Of a DNA stretch of 19,028 bases, positions 1 through 7,385 are shown piece by piece. Source of the stretch: CAIZQW01 sp964459675. Its GTDB lineage: Bacteria; Verrucomicrobiota; Kiritimatiellia; RFP12; UBA1067. Under the pieces are notes generated by a model that was given only the letters and a program-made list of their open reading frames with translations, was not told where the DNA came from and made no database searches. Location of the stretch: positions 1-19,028 of the forward strand of contig CAYWNP010000043.1 of the NCBI GenBank assembly GCA_964459675.1, written 5' to 3'. How positions within the stretch are numbered: the stretch's first letter is position 1; every line of letters begins with the position of its first letter. The translations under genes were made by a program, and so were the position numbers.

Positions 1-38
1 AAGTTCTAAAGTGCTAAAGCTGGGGACTTGTGACGTGA

Positions 39-119
39 GGTATAGCGAGTGGCAGGTATAGCGGATGGCATGTATAGCGAGTAGCATGTATAGCGGATGG
101 CAAGGATGACGGATGGGCA
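39..119. repeat. 16-bp tandem repeat, four copies plus a degenerate fifth
   Basis: Four adjacent 16-bp units occupy 39-54, 55-70, 71-86 and 87-102, with core tatagcgagtggca or tatagcggatggca. A decayed fifth unit (aggatgacggatgggca) ends at 119. The gcgag and gcgga variants alternate, so the block also reads as two 32-bp units (39-70 and 71-102) differing at three positions. It lies just beyond the stop codon of the small membrane protein gene at 125-766. No ORF explains it. Function is unknown; it may be a neutral minisatellite. Confidence 0.85.
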
Positions 120-124
120 GCTTA

Positions 125-766
125 CTACTCCTTACGCTTGAAACGCAGGGCGCGTTCAAAGTCGGTCTTGGCCCATTTTTTAACCACAACGGTCTTGGGG
201 TTGTCTTTGAACCATTGGGTGACCCAACTGGGAAACTCACGCAGTGCTCCGGGGTTTTCGAAGCTGAAGGTGGTTGGACCAACGGCGCCAACACCGTAGT
301 GTGCCTCTTGAAAGAAGAATTTGACCTTTGGATCCGGCGTGGGCGTCCAGAGGTAGCCGTTGGAAAACTCGGCAACAGTAAAGGACTCTTGCGCGACGAC
401 TGTGTTGGAGTAATCACGTGCTTCGAGCGTATGCTTGCCGACCTTTAACACCGCCATGACTGCACGTGTAGGATCTTCCTGGAGCATGCGTGATGCTAAC
501 CCGATCTTCTTCCCGTCCAGACGGATCTCCCATGCCGTGTCCGAGGAGGTGTTGACCACACAGAGCGGAATGTCGGGGACGCCCAGACGCTGATATCCGT
601 ACCAGAGGCCGACAACAATTGCGAGTATGACGACGCCGGGTATCCACCCAGGAATACGGAGTGGCGGGTTCGCTTCCTCCTGCTGGCGCCGTGCGCGTAT
701 CCGTGCGAGAATTTCCTCATCGGTTTGAGGTCTGGGTTGATTCGGCAGTTGTGTATTTGTTTCCAT
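125..766 (-). CDS. Hypothetical single-pass membrane protein
   Basis: A 213-residue protein I do not recognise. The N-terminus is polar (Pro/Gln-rich, then a basic ARIRARRQQEE stretch). One strong membrane segment follows at about residues 42-58 (IPGVVILAIVVGLWYGY). The remaining roughly 150 residues look like a soluble, beta-rich domain (for example AWEIRLDGKK and KVGKHTLEARDY). The basic residues before the helix predict N-in topology with the C-terminal domain outside the cytoplasm. An AAGGAGT ribosome site lies about 7 nt before the ATG at 766, which supports the start. It appears monocistronic; the spacer to the next minus-strand gene (crcB) holds a repeat element. The existence of the gene is well supported, but no function can be given. 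Confidence 0.75.
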   Translation of the reverse strand: METNTQLPNQPRPQTDEEILARIRARRQQEEANPPLRIPGWIPGVVILAIVVGLWYGYQRLGVPDIPLCVVNTSSDTAWEIRLDGKKIGLASRMLQEDPTRAVMAVLKVGKHTLEARDYSNTVVAQESFTVAEFSNGYLWTPTPDPKVKFFFQEAHYGVGAVGPTTFSFENPGALREFPSWVTQWFKDNPKTVVVKKWAKTDFERALRFKRKE

Positions 767-805
767 AGACTTTACTCCTTAGATTATGTTAATTAAATGT
801 GTAAT

Positions 806-944
806 CCCTCACAGAGGCACAGAGGGCACAGAGAAATATGTATTTCGAATGAATGATAAAGGCCTTTTATGTTGCCTTGTTCCATAGATGATTGAACCTT
901 CAATTAGATTCCTCTGTGAGCTCTGTGGGCTCTGTGAGAAAAAA
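806..944. repeat. Inverted pair of 8-9-nt periodic CACAGAG arrays
   Basis: The left arm (806-836) carries three CACAGAG units spaced 8-9 nt apart. The right arm (911-944) carries three CTCTGTG units spaced 9 nt apart, so its reverse complement matches the left arm. The spacer is about 74 nt. The arms could pair into a long imperfect hairpin or cruciform. The element fills most of the 203-bp gap (767-969) between the membrane-protein gene and crcB, and no gene is visible there. A related element with units close to CGCAAAGAA occurs at 13815-13910. Confidence 0.75.
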
Positions 945-969
945 CGTCTGCACATTTTAAGCAAATGCT

Positions 970-1338
970 CTAGCTACGAACACTCCAAAAACCAGCGAAG
1001 ACGAGTCCGATTCCAGCGATATTACTGACAAGGATATGGATGGCTGCCGTAGCAAAGGAAGCGGAGCGTAGCGCTTGGACACTTTCCCATGCATAGGTGG
1101 AGAAGGTGGTAAAGCCTCCGAGAAAACCTGTTACAAAAAAGAGACGTAGGGCAGGGGTGAGAACGGTGCCACGCTCGGCGAGCGCCATGGCGACTCCGAT
1201 CAAGAAGCAGCCAACGATATTCACCAAGATGGTTCCGAATGGAAACCCAGCGCCAAAGAATCGAGCGCAGAGCAGGGTTGTCACATACCGTAGAAGCGCG
1301 CCTAGCCCGCCACCAATAATAACAAAGAGTGCATTCAT
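970..1338 (-). CDS. crcB: Fluoride channel Fluc/CrcB
   Basis: The product is a 122-residue, four-helix membrane protein of the CrcB/Fluc family. These are dual-topology dimeric channels that let fluoride leave the cytoplasm. Family signatures are in place: GALLRY at residues 13-18, the pore asparagine in GTILVNIVGCFLIG (N40), and GFLGGFTTFSTY at 71-82, which holds the phenylalanines lining the fluoride path and the central TTFST sodium-site region. The length is normal. The start is ATG at 1338; no clear Shine-Dalgarno sequence precedes it, and I do not see a fluoride riboswitch in the 142-bp divergent spacer to the carbonic anhydrase gene. Only one crcB copy is present here, consistent with a homodimer. 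Confidence 0.92.
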   Translation of the reverse strand: MNALFVIIGGGLGALLRYVTTLLCARFFGAGFPFGTILVNIVGCFLIGVAMALAERGTVLTPALRLFFVTGFLGGFTTFSTYAWESVQALRSASFATAAIHILVSNIAGIGLVFAGFWSVRS

Positions 1339-1368
1339 TGTATTTTTAGAAAACGATTGGAGAGTTTA

Positions 1369-1396
1369 TTGACTAAAGATTGTTTTATGTTACCAT
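1369..1396 (+). promoter_or_regulatory. Possible promoter for the carbonic anhydrase gene
   Basis: TTGACT at 1369-1374 and TACCAT at 1391-1396 are separated by 16 bp, upstream of the carbonic anhydrase start at 1481. A small hairpin (TATCC-TTTTT-GGATA, 1396-1410) lies at the predicted transcript start. The -35 is good and the -10 is weak, so this is tentative. Confidence 0.3.
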
Positions 1397-1480
1397 ATCC
1401 TTTTTGGATAAATCGAGCACATTTGATCTTTTTGACGGGCATGAAGCAAGCAGAATACGAACAGAGAACGGAATAATAGA

Positions 1481-2116
1481 ATGATGGATGGATTGCCAAA
1501 CTTGTTTGAAAATAACCGGAAATGGGCCTCTGACATGCGAGCGGTTGATCCGGCGTTCTTCTCGCGGCTTGCCCAGCAACAGTCGCCTGAGCTCCTCTGG
1601 ATTGGCTGTTCAGATAGCCGCGTCCCTGCAAATGAGATCGTTGGTTTGCTTCCCGGAGAGTTGTTTGTCCATCGCAATGTGGCGAATCTGGTTATTCATA
1701 CGGACATGAATTGCCTCTCGGTTCTCCAGTATGCGGTGGATATCCTCAAAATCAAGCATGTGATTGTTTGCGGACACTATGGTTGCGGAGGTATTAAGGC
1801 TGCGATGGAGGAACAGCCCCATGGGCTCGTTGATAACTGGCTCCGCCATGTTCGTGATATTCAACAACGCTATCAACCCTTGCTGGCATCCCTGTCGAGC
1901 GATGCTGAACGCATGGGACGGCTCTGCGAACTGAACACCGTTGAACAGGTTATCAATGTGGGCAGTACCACAATTATCCATGATGCGTGGAATCGGGGTC
2001 AATCCGTCACGGTTCACGGTTGGATTTATGATGTGGCGGATGGCGTTCTCAAAGACTTGGACGTTTGTATTGCGTCGCCCAAGGATCTGAAAACGTTATT
2101 GAACAAGGCTCTTTAG
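1481..2116 (+). CDS. can: Beta-class carbonic anhydrase
   Basis: A 211-residue enzyme interconverting CO2 and bicarbonate in the cytoplasm. All zinc-site residues of the beta class are visible: C43 and D45 within CSDSR (the Asp-Arg dyad being D45-R47), then H99 and C102 within HYGCGG. The segment LPGELFVHRNVANLV also fits the family. Size and motif spacing match the E. coli Can (YadF) type. Two adjacent ATGs (1481, 1484) are possible starts, with a weak ACGGA ribosome site. The gene is divergent from crcB, and its last 21 bp overlap the 3' end of the DUF6807 gene on the other strand. Bicarbonate supply would suit the C1 genes at 11403-14802, but nothing links them directly. Confidence 0.93.
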   Translation: MMDGLPNLFENNRKWASDMRAVDPAFFSRLAQQQSPELLWIGCSDSRVPANEIVGLLPGELFVHRNVANLVIHTDMNCLSVLQYAVDILKIKHVIVCGHYGCGGIKAAMEEQPHGLVDNWLRHVRDIQQRYQPLLASLSSDAERMGRLCELNTVEQVINVGSTTIIHDAWNRGQSVTVHGWIYDVADGVLKDLDVCIASPKDLKTLLNKAL

Positions 2117-2950
2117 TTTCGCGGCATCCCAACGTCCCTTGTGGACATAGATGCGATATTTGAGTGAGAAGCTTTCGCCGGCCTTTAAGGTCTTCGGGTT
2201 CTTATAGAGCACGGCGTCATTGAAGTAGAAGAAGTTATCCTTGCCTGGTTTACAAATCTGATACCAAGTACCCTCTGCGGCCATGGCGACACCATATGCC
2301 GCTCCCGCAATGGTTCCATTCATCTCGGCGATCTTTGAATCCACATGCGACTTACCGTCTTTGAATGCGGTGGGTCCCTCAGCGGTCAGCGCCTGCATGT
2401 TAGTGAATGCTTGGCTCAAGCGCGCCGACATGCCTGCGTAACCACCCCAGGGCAGATAGCGGTCGAGCGTGACATCCGTGACGGCCGTGAAGGTCGCGGA
2501 CCAGTCAAGCGTGTACCCGCCTTCGGCATCCGGCTTGGAGATGACCAGCGTTCGTGCTTCGTTGAGCAATTTGCTATACGCGATCGCGAAAGTAACCGTT
2601 GCGGCGCCGTCGTCATTTGTTTGGAGAGTAGGCTTATCCCAAGCTGTCTTTCCCTCTGCTTTCCCATTCTTCTCTTCCCAGTAATTTTTGCCATTGATGT
2701 ACTTCCAGGAGAACCAGAGGCCATAATGCCAGGCATGGTCTTTCGGCTTTGCGCAGACGAGGTTGGGTCCTCCGACCGGACCGAGCATAGAGAAGTGGGG
2801 CTTGGTGTCTTGGGTCTGCGAGTAGTTCAGGCGCCAGACATCCTTGCCGTCAACTTGGTAGGCGAGTGAGTCTGCATTCGTGTCCCAGCCTGCGTGGCAA
2901 AAAGTGGCTGTTAGAGATAGAAGGGAGAGAATAAGGCTACGTGTGCGCAT
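2096..2950 (-). CDS. Exported PmoA-like (DUF6807) family protein
   Basis: A 284-residue protein with a classic Sec signal peptide (MRTRSLILSLLSLTATFCHA, probable cleavage after A20), hence periplasmic or secreted. The mature part matches the PmoA/DUF6807 family: the pattern around DHAWHYGLWFSW (H72, H75) and the later WGGYAGMSARLSQAF region are typical. Despite the name, the family is not a methane monooxygenase; it appears widely in polysaccharide and sugar-degradation loci of Planctomycetes, Verrucomicrobia and Bacteroidetes, with no settled activity known to me. I chose ATG 2950 over an upstream in-frame ATG at 3007 because it follows an AAAAGGATC ribosome site and begins the signal peptide. 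The 3' end overlaps the carbonic anhydrase gene in convergent orientation. Confidence 0.85.
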   Translation of the reverse strand: MRTRSLILSLLSLTATFCHAGWDTNADSLAYQVDGKDVWRLNYSQTQDTKPHFSMLGPVGGPNLVCAKPKDHAWHYGLWFSWKYINGKNYWEEKNGKAEGKTAWDKPTLQTNDDGAATVTFAIAYSKLLNEARTLVISKPDAEGGYTLDWSATFTAVTDVTLDRYLPWGGYAGMSARLSQAFTNMQALTAEGPTAFKDGKSHVDSKIAEMNGTIAGAAYGVAMAAEGTWYQICKPGKDNFFYFNDAVLYKNPKTLKAGESFSLKYRIYVHKGRWDAAKLKSLVQ

Positions 2951-2978
2951 GGTTTGATCCTTTTGATGTCGACAGTTC

Positions 2979-3007
2979 TTAATAATGTCCAAATGTATGT
3001 GATGCAA
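2979..3007 (-). promoter_or_regulatory. Possible promoter of the DUF6807 gene
   Basis: On the minus strand, TTGCAT (3007-3002) and TATTAA (2984-2979) are separated by 17 bp, about 30 nt before the chosen ATG. Spacing is ideal and the hexamers moderate. Confidence 0.4.
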
Positions 3008-3208
3008 GCACCTTAATAGCGCTCTTCGCGTAAAGCATTCTTTTTACTTTATCGTTTTCGATGGCTAGTTGCAAGTTCACATTATTAGGATTGCAAAAGA
3101 GGCACCTTTGTGCTAGTTTTCTACCCATTGTTTAACTGTACTGATTTTGCGTTCGCACGGTTAGCAGAGGCTGGCTAAAAAGAGTTAAAAATGATAGGGA
3201 GTAAACGT

Positions 3209-5418
3209 ATGTCCAGGGGAACACTATTTTTGAGTGGATTAATCATCTGCGGCCTGGGAATCTTCTCAAACGTNNNNNNNNNNNNNNNNNNNNNNNNNNN
3301 NNNNNNNNNNNNNNNNNNNNNNNNNNNNNNNNNNNNNNNNNNNNNNNNNNNNNNNNNNNNNNNNNNNNNNNNNTCCTGCGCTGGCGCGAGGGGAAGAGTG
3401 AGGCCGTGGAGCTCAAGCTGCAGGTCATGGGAGCCTACAGTGACACGGCCCCCTATAACTGTCCCAAATCAAAGAAGATTTTTGAACAGGGCTGCCAGAT
3501 TATTGCTAAGAAAGGTCTGAATGGGGTATCCATCCCGAACAATCTTAACGCACTTGCGCTGCTGGCCTCCGGTAAGAAAGAGTACTTGCCCATGCTTGCC
3601 GAGTATGCGAAGAAGGCTTCTGTCTACGAGACCGAATCGATGGCGACATGGTTCTACGGCTATGCCAACATGTTCCTTGCGGAATATGTCATGGCGACCG
3701 GTGATACGTCTTTGCTGGAAGGTGTGAGGCGGATGGCGCTCACGCCCGCGAACGGCCAGAGCGTGATGGGGCTTTGGGGACATAAGTTTGCCCGTCCCGA
3801 TGGTAACCTCCATGGCTACGGTGCGATGAACCAGCCCGGGATCAGCCTCTCTGTCTCCATGGCGCTTGCTCGTCAGGCAGGGGTCAAGGATCCGGAAGTG
3901 ACCCGCGCACTGGATAAGTCTGCAAACTTTCTGAAGTGGTTCGTCAATAAGGGCGCGATCCCCTACGGCGATCATCAGCCATGGCCCGGCCATGAAGACA
4001 ACGGCAAATGTTCCAGCGCGGCCGTCTTCTTTGATTTGATGGGAGATGCTGATGCAACAGCCTTCTATGCGAAGATGTCTACGGCTGCTTACGCCGAACG
4101 CGAGCGCGGACACACTGGAAATTTCTTTAACCTGACCTGGGCTATGCTGGGTGTCTCCCGTGGCGGACCGCTGGCCACAGGAGCCTACATGAAAGAGCAA
4201 GGGTGGTTCTATGACCTCGCTCGTGGCTGGGATGGCAGCTTTGATTATCAGGGATCCCCGGTCGGCGAGGAAGAGCACGGTAAGTATAAGAGCTGGGATT
4301 CAACAGGCGCCTATATTTTAGCGTATGCGCTCCCCCTGAAGAGCCTCTACATCACTGGCAAACGTCCTTGTGTGGCTCCTGCCTTTAACGCAAAAGAGAC
4401 AGCAGAGGTGATCGCCGCTGGACGCGACTACAACCATGCAGTGAGTAGAGACGGCTACAGCGGTCGCACCACGGATCAACTGCTGGCAGGGCTCTCAAGC
4501 TGGTCGCCTGCGGTTCGCAAGCGTTCAGCTCAGGGACTCAGCCGTGCCGAGGGCGATGTGCTTCCCAGCCTGTTGAAGCTGTTGGCGGGTTCCAACCTTG
4601 AGGCCCGTTATGGCGCATGCGAAGCGCTTGCTTTTCTCGGACCCAAGGCTGATGCCGCGGCACCCCAGTTAAAGGCGTTGCTCAAGGATCCGGACCCCTG
4701 GATGCAGAGTCTGGCCTGCTTTGCCTTGGCGGAACTGGGAGAAGAAGCCCGTAAGACCTGCGTGAACGATATCCTCCGGATGATCCTGACGCCGAACCCG
4801 AATGACCCGCGACACACTGCACATCGTGCGGCTGCAGTAGCGCTTTTCAATCCCTTCCCCGGAAGCCGTACCCCGCGGACTAGTATTCTTTCCTCGGGTT
4901 CCCTTCAGGGGGTTGATAAAGCCTTGCTCTTTCCTGCATTTCAAACGGTTTTGCAAAATGAGGACAGCGTGGCGCGTGGTTCCATCGCCCCCCTGCTGAA
5001 AAAGTTGGATGATCGTGAGATCGCTTTGCTTCTGCCCGCACTAATGAAGGCGATCGAAAAACTTGCCCCGAGCAATGAGATGTTTGCAGACGGTATTCGT
5101 CTGACAGGTCTTGACCTGCTTGCCAAGTATCACATCACGGAAGGGATGCAGCTCTGTATTGATGTCATTGAGCCTGACAGATGGGGGTCTGGCAGACGTT
5201 ACCAGCCCGCCCTCGCCTCACTCACACGCTACGGCGCGAATGCCCGTCATCTCGTGCCTGAACTTCAGAAGATGCTTGCCAAGATGAGCAAACCGAAAAA
5301 GGGCGGTGAGGTGGATCCTAACGTCGTTGCGCTGGAAAAAACGATCGATGCCATTCAGGCCGATAAGAATCCACCGAAACTCCAGACCGCTGCAGAGTTC
5401 ATCGCAAAGAATAAATAG
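3209..5418 (+). CDS. Exported DUF6288-like protein with HEAT repeats, interrupted by an assembly gap
   Basis: The 5' end encodes a hydrophobic signal segment (MSRGTLFLSGLIICGLGIFS) from ATG 3209, preceded by AGGGAG. After the N gap the frame resumes as LRWREGKSEAVELKLQVMG, which looks like the end of a PDZ-like domain. Next comes the GAYSDTAPYNCPKS signature that I associate with DUF6288 proteins, then an alpha-helical region with many aromatic/Gly motifs. From about nt 4480 to 5350 there are HEAT/armadillo-type repeats (for example ARYGACEALAFLGPKADAAAPQLKALL). About 680 residues are visible after the gap. The frames on the two sides disagree if the gap is taken as 100 nt, so its true length is probably 2 modulo 3. 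These proteins are presumed periplasmic; the activity is unknown. The gene ends 40 nt before tetR and may belong to the same sugar locus. Confidence 0.65.
3274..3373. other. Assembly gap (100 N)
   Basis: Exactly 100 unknown bases, the usual scaffold placeholder rather than a measured length. It lies inside the DUF6288-like gene, where the first part of a PDZ-like domain would be expected. Confidence 0.98.
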
Positions 5419-5421
5419 CTC

Positions 5422-5451
5422 TTGACTCCATACTGATCAGTATGGTAGGCT
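5422..5451 (+). promoter_or_regulatory. tetR promoter with embedded 18-bp palindromic operator
   Basis: TTGACT (5422-5427) and TAGGCT (5446-5451) form a -35/-10 pair with an 18-bp spacer. The spacer itself (5428-5445) is a perfect palindrome, CCATACTGATCAGTATGG. Such placement is typical of a TetR-family operator and predicts autorepression. The expected transcript start, about 7 nt past the -10, falls on or beside the ATG at 5459, so the mRNA may be leaderless. Confidence 0.75.
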
Positions 5452-5458
5452 CTCGCAC

Positions 5459-6061
5459 ATGAACAAGAAGAAAGGTGCTGAGAGCCCTGTACATATGTCA
5501 CAGACGTTGCGTGAATGCGCGTTTGATCTCTTTGTCGAGCATGGCTTCGACAAGGTCAACCTCGATCAAATTGCCGCCGCGGCCGGCGTGACCAAGGGGT
5601 CGCTCTATTGGCATTACAAGAACAAGCAGGAACTCATCCTGGCCTCGTGTCAGCACTATTATCAGACGTGGCATGCCAATATTCAAAAAATGCTGGCCCC
5701 GATTTCAAATCCACGTGACCGTCTCGCAAAGACGATTTCCTACAGTGTGGACAGTTGTGTCATTGATAAGCGGAATCGCATTTTTACAACCGCCATCTTT
5801 ACCTTGATGCAGGAGAACGAAGCGGTCCGGGATAGCTGGGCACAGTTCTATTCAACCGTTCGGGAGATCTATGTCGGTCTTGTGACTGCCGTGAAACATG
5901 GACAAGCTTCGGCTGCCCTGGAAGAGGTGCGCCGCGATGTCGACCTGATGCTGGAGGCCATGGAGGGACTGAAGATCCGTGCTGGTTTTGAACGGCAGAT
6001 CGTCGATCCGTCGGAACGTCAGGTGATCTCCGCAAGTCTACTGAGTATTTTCAAGTTATAA
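5459..6061 (+). CDS. TetR/AcrR-family transcriptional repressor
   Basis: A 200-residue TetR-family regulator. The N-terminal helix-turn-helix is clear at about residues 16-60: LRECAFDLFVEHGFDKVNLDQIAAAAGVTKGSLYWHYKNK in its usual order, including the GVTKGSLYWHY recognition helix. The C-terminal part is a helical ligand-binding and dimerisation domain of normal size whose ligand cannot be predicted. The start at 5459 lacks a good ribosome site, in line with a possibly leaderless transcript; ATG 5495 would also keep the whole HTH. Perfect and imperfect copies of one palindrome lie at its own promoter and at its stop codon, directly before the oxidoreductase gene. I infer that it represses itself and the downstream sugar genes until an inducer, perhaps a pathway sugar, appears. 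Confidence 0.92.
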   Translation: MNKKKGAESPVHMSQTLRECAFDLFVEHGFDKVNLDQIAAAAGVTKGSLYWHYKNKQELILASCQHYYQTWHANIQKMLAPISNPRDRLAKTISYSVDSCVIDKRNRIFTTAIFTLMQENEAVRDSWAQFYSTVREIYVGLVTAVKHGQASAALEEVRRDVDLMLEAMEGLKIRAGFERQIVDPSERQVISASLLSIFKL

Positions 6062-6078
6062 CATACTAATTGGTATGG
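6061..6078 (+). promoter_or_regulatory. Second TetR operator-like palindrome before the Gfo/Idh gene
   Basis: ACATACTAATTGGTATGG matches the 5428-5445 palindrome at 14 of 18 positions and remains nearly symmetric (CATAC...GTATG). It begins at the last base of the tetR stop codon and ends 23 nt before the Gfo/Idh ATG. A weak promoter may overlap it (TTCAAG 6050-6055, TATGGT 6074-6079, 18-bp spacing). Confidence 0.65.
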
Positions 6079-6101
6079 TCTGTAAATAAAAAGGAGGGGA
6101 T

Positions 6102-7385
6102 ATGGTTCAGTTCACACGAAGGGCATTTACAAAGGTTGCGGTGAGCGCATTGGCCATGCCGACGATTATTCCGGGCCGCGCGCTCGGTAAGGACGGTGCG
6201 ATAGCGCCGAGCAACCGGATCACGGTTGCGACGATTGGGTTGGGGGACAGAGGCAATCAACATATCGGTTCCTATATTGGTATGCCGGATGTTGAGCTTT
6301 TGGCGGTCTGTGATATTCATAAGCCTTCCATCAAGAAACAGCTGGACCGTCTCGCGACTTCACAGTCCAATACGAGCTGTAAAGGCTATCAGGATTTCAG
6401 GGAAGTTCTGGCCCGCAAAGATATTGATGCAGTCACGATCACCTCGCCGGAAAACTGGCATGCGCTGATGGCGATTCACGCGATGCGTTCCGGCAAGGAT
6501 GTCTATTGTGAGAAGGCGTTGTCACTCACGGTTGCGGAGGGACGCGCCATCTGTACTACAGTCAAGCAGACCGGACGCATTCTCCAGGCTGGTACGCAGC
6601 AGCGTTCGGATCCGCGTTTCCGTCAAGCGTGCGAACTGGCTCGAAACGGCTATCTCGGGAAGTTGACAGAGGTCTATGTTTCTGCTCCAAGTGGTAAGCG
6701 GTTGCTCAAATTCCCGACAGCAGAGATTCCGGTTGATGTGGATTATGATCTGTTTTTAGGTCCAGCCCCTTACAAGCCCTATCGCCAGAACATTTATAAA
6801 TACAACTGGTACTTCTTGACCGACTATTGCGCCGGCTGGATTCAAAGTTGGGGCGTGCACCATCTGGATATCGCGCTCTGGGGTGCACCGGCCTTGGGGC
6901 AAGGCACGTTAGCTATTTCCGGCAAGGTCGGTTTTCTTCCGGAAGGTGACGCGGATGTGACGTTTAGCTGGGATATTCATGCGACGGATGCCAAGGGGCT
7001 TGCCTTGCATTATTGCTCAGACGGGACGCATCCTTACGGTCATGGTGTCCGTTTCATCGGGGACAAGGGATGGGTGCATGTGACGCGGGGTACTATTAAT
7101 GCATCAGATCCGAAACTGCTCGGCATCGTGATGAAACCAAGTGATATTCATCTGCCGGTCTCCACTAATCACATGATGGATTTCTTTAACGGGATCAAGA
7201 ACAGGTCCCAGCCGATCGCCCCGGCTGAGGCATGTCATGCAGCAACAACACTCTCGTTGCTCGCAGATATTGCAGGTCGCAGTGAGCAGAAACTGATCTG
7301 GGATTGGCAGCAGGAACGCTTTACAAATAATGAGTTGGCAAACCGTTCGTTGACACGCCCGATGCGGAAAGGATGGATGATATGA
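6102..7385 (+). CDS. Tat-exported Gfo/Idh/MocA-family oxidoreductase
   Basis: A 427-residue NAD(P)-type sugar oxidoreductase. The N-terminus TRRAFTK (residues 5-11) followed by a hydrophobic stretch is a twin-arginine signal, so the enzyme is probably folded with its cofactor and exported to the periplasm. The Rossmann fold begins at about residue 40 with the GLGDRG nucleotide loop (46-51). CEKALS (136-141) holds the family's catalytic lysine K138, although the usual EKP is EKA here. GVHHLDIALWG (251-261) supplies the conserved His/Asp pair. AAAAGGAGGGG precedes ATG 6102. An operator-like palindrome lies immediately upstream, and the TGA overlaps the ATG of the next gene (ATGA), implying translational coupling. 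The sugar substrate is unknown; family members oxidise a ring hydroxyl, often C3, to a keto group. Confidence 0.9.
   Translation: MVQFTRRAFTKVAVSALAMPTIIPGRALGKDGAIAPSNRITVATIGLGDRGNQHIGSYIGMPDVELLAVCDIHKPSIKKQLDRLATSQSNTSCKGYQDFREVLARKDIDAVTITSPENWHALMAIHAMRSGKDVYCEKALSLTVAEGRAICTTVKQTGRILQAGTQQRSDPRFRQACELARNGYLGKLTEVYVSAPSGKRLLKFPTAEIPVDVDYDLFLGPAPYKPYRQNIYKYNWYFLTDYCAGWIQSWGVHHLDIALWGAPALGQGTLAISGKVGFLPEGDADVTFSWDIHATDAKGLALHYCSDGTHPYGHGVRFIGDKGWVHVTRGTINASDPKLLGIVMKPSDIHLPVSTNHMMDFFNGIKNRSQPIAPAEACHAATTLSLLADIAGRSEQKLIWDWQQERFTNNELANRSLTRPMRKGWMI

Noticed and set aside
806..944. CRISPR array
   Set aside because: Units are only 8-9 nt, adjacent, and inverted between arms, without unique spacers; no cas genes are nearby.
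1339..1480. Fluoride riboswitch before crcB
   Set aside because: Conserved riboswitch segments were looked for on the minus strand and not seen.
2096..2950. Reading the PmoA-like protein as a methane monooxygenase subunit
   Set aside because: The family name is misleading. The protein has a signal peptide and no membrane bundle, and no pmoB/pmoC genes are present.
3469..4278. Long minus-strand open frame of 269 codons opposite the DUF6288-like gene
   Set aside because: It is the mirror of a well-supported coding frame, with an odd composition (many His, Arg and Cys) and no family resemblance.
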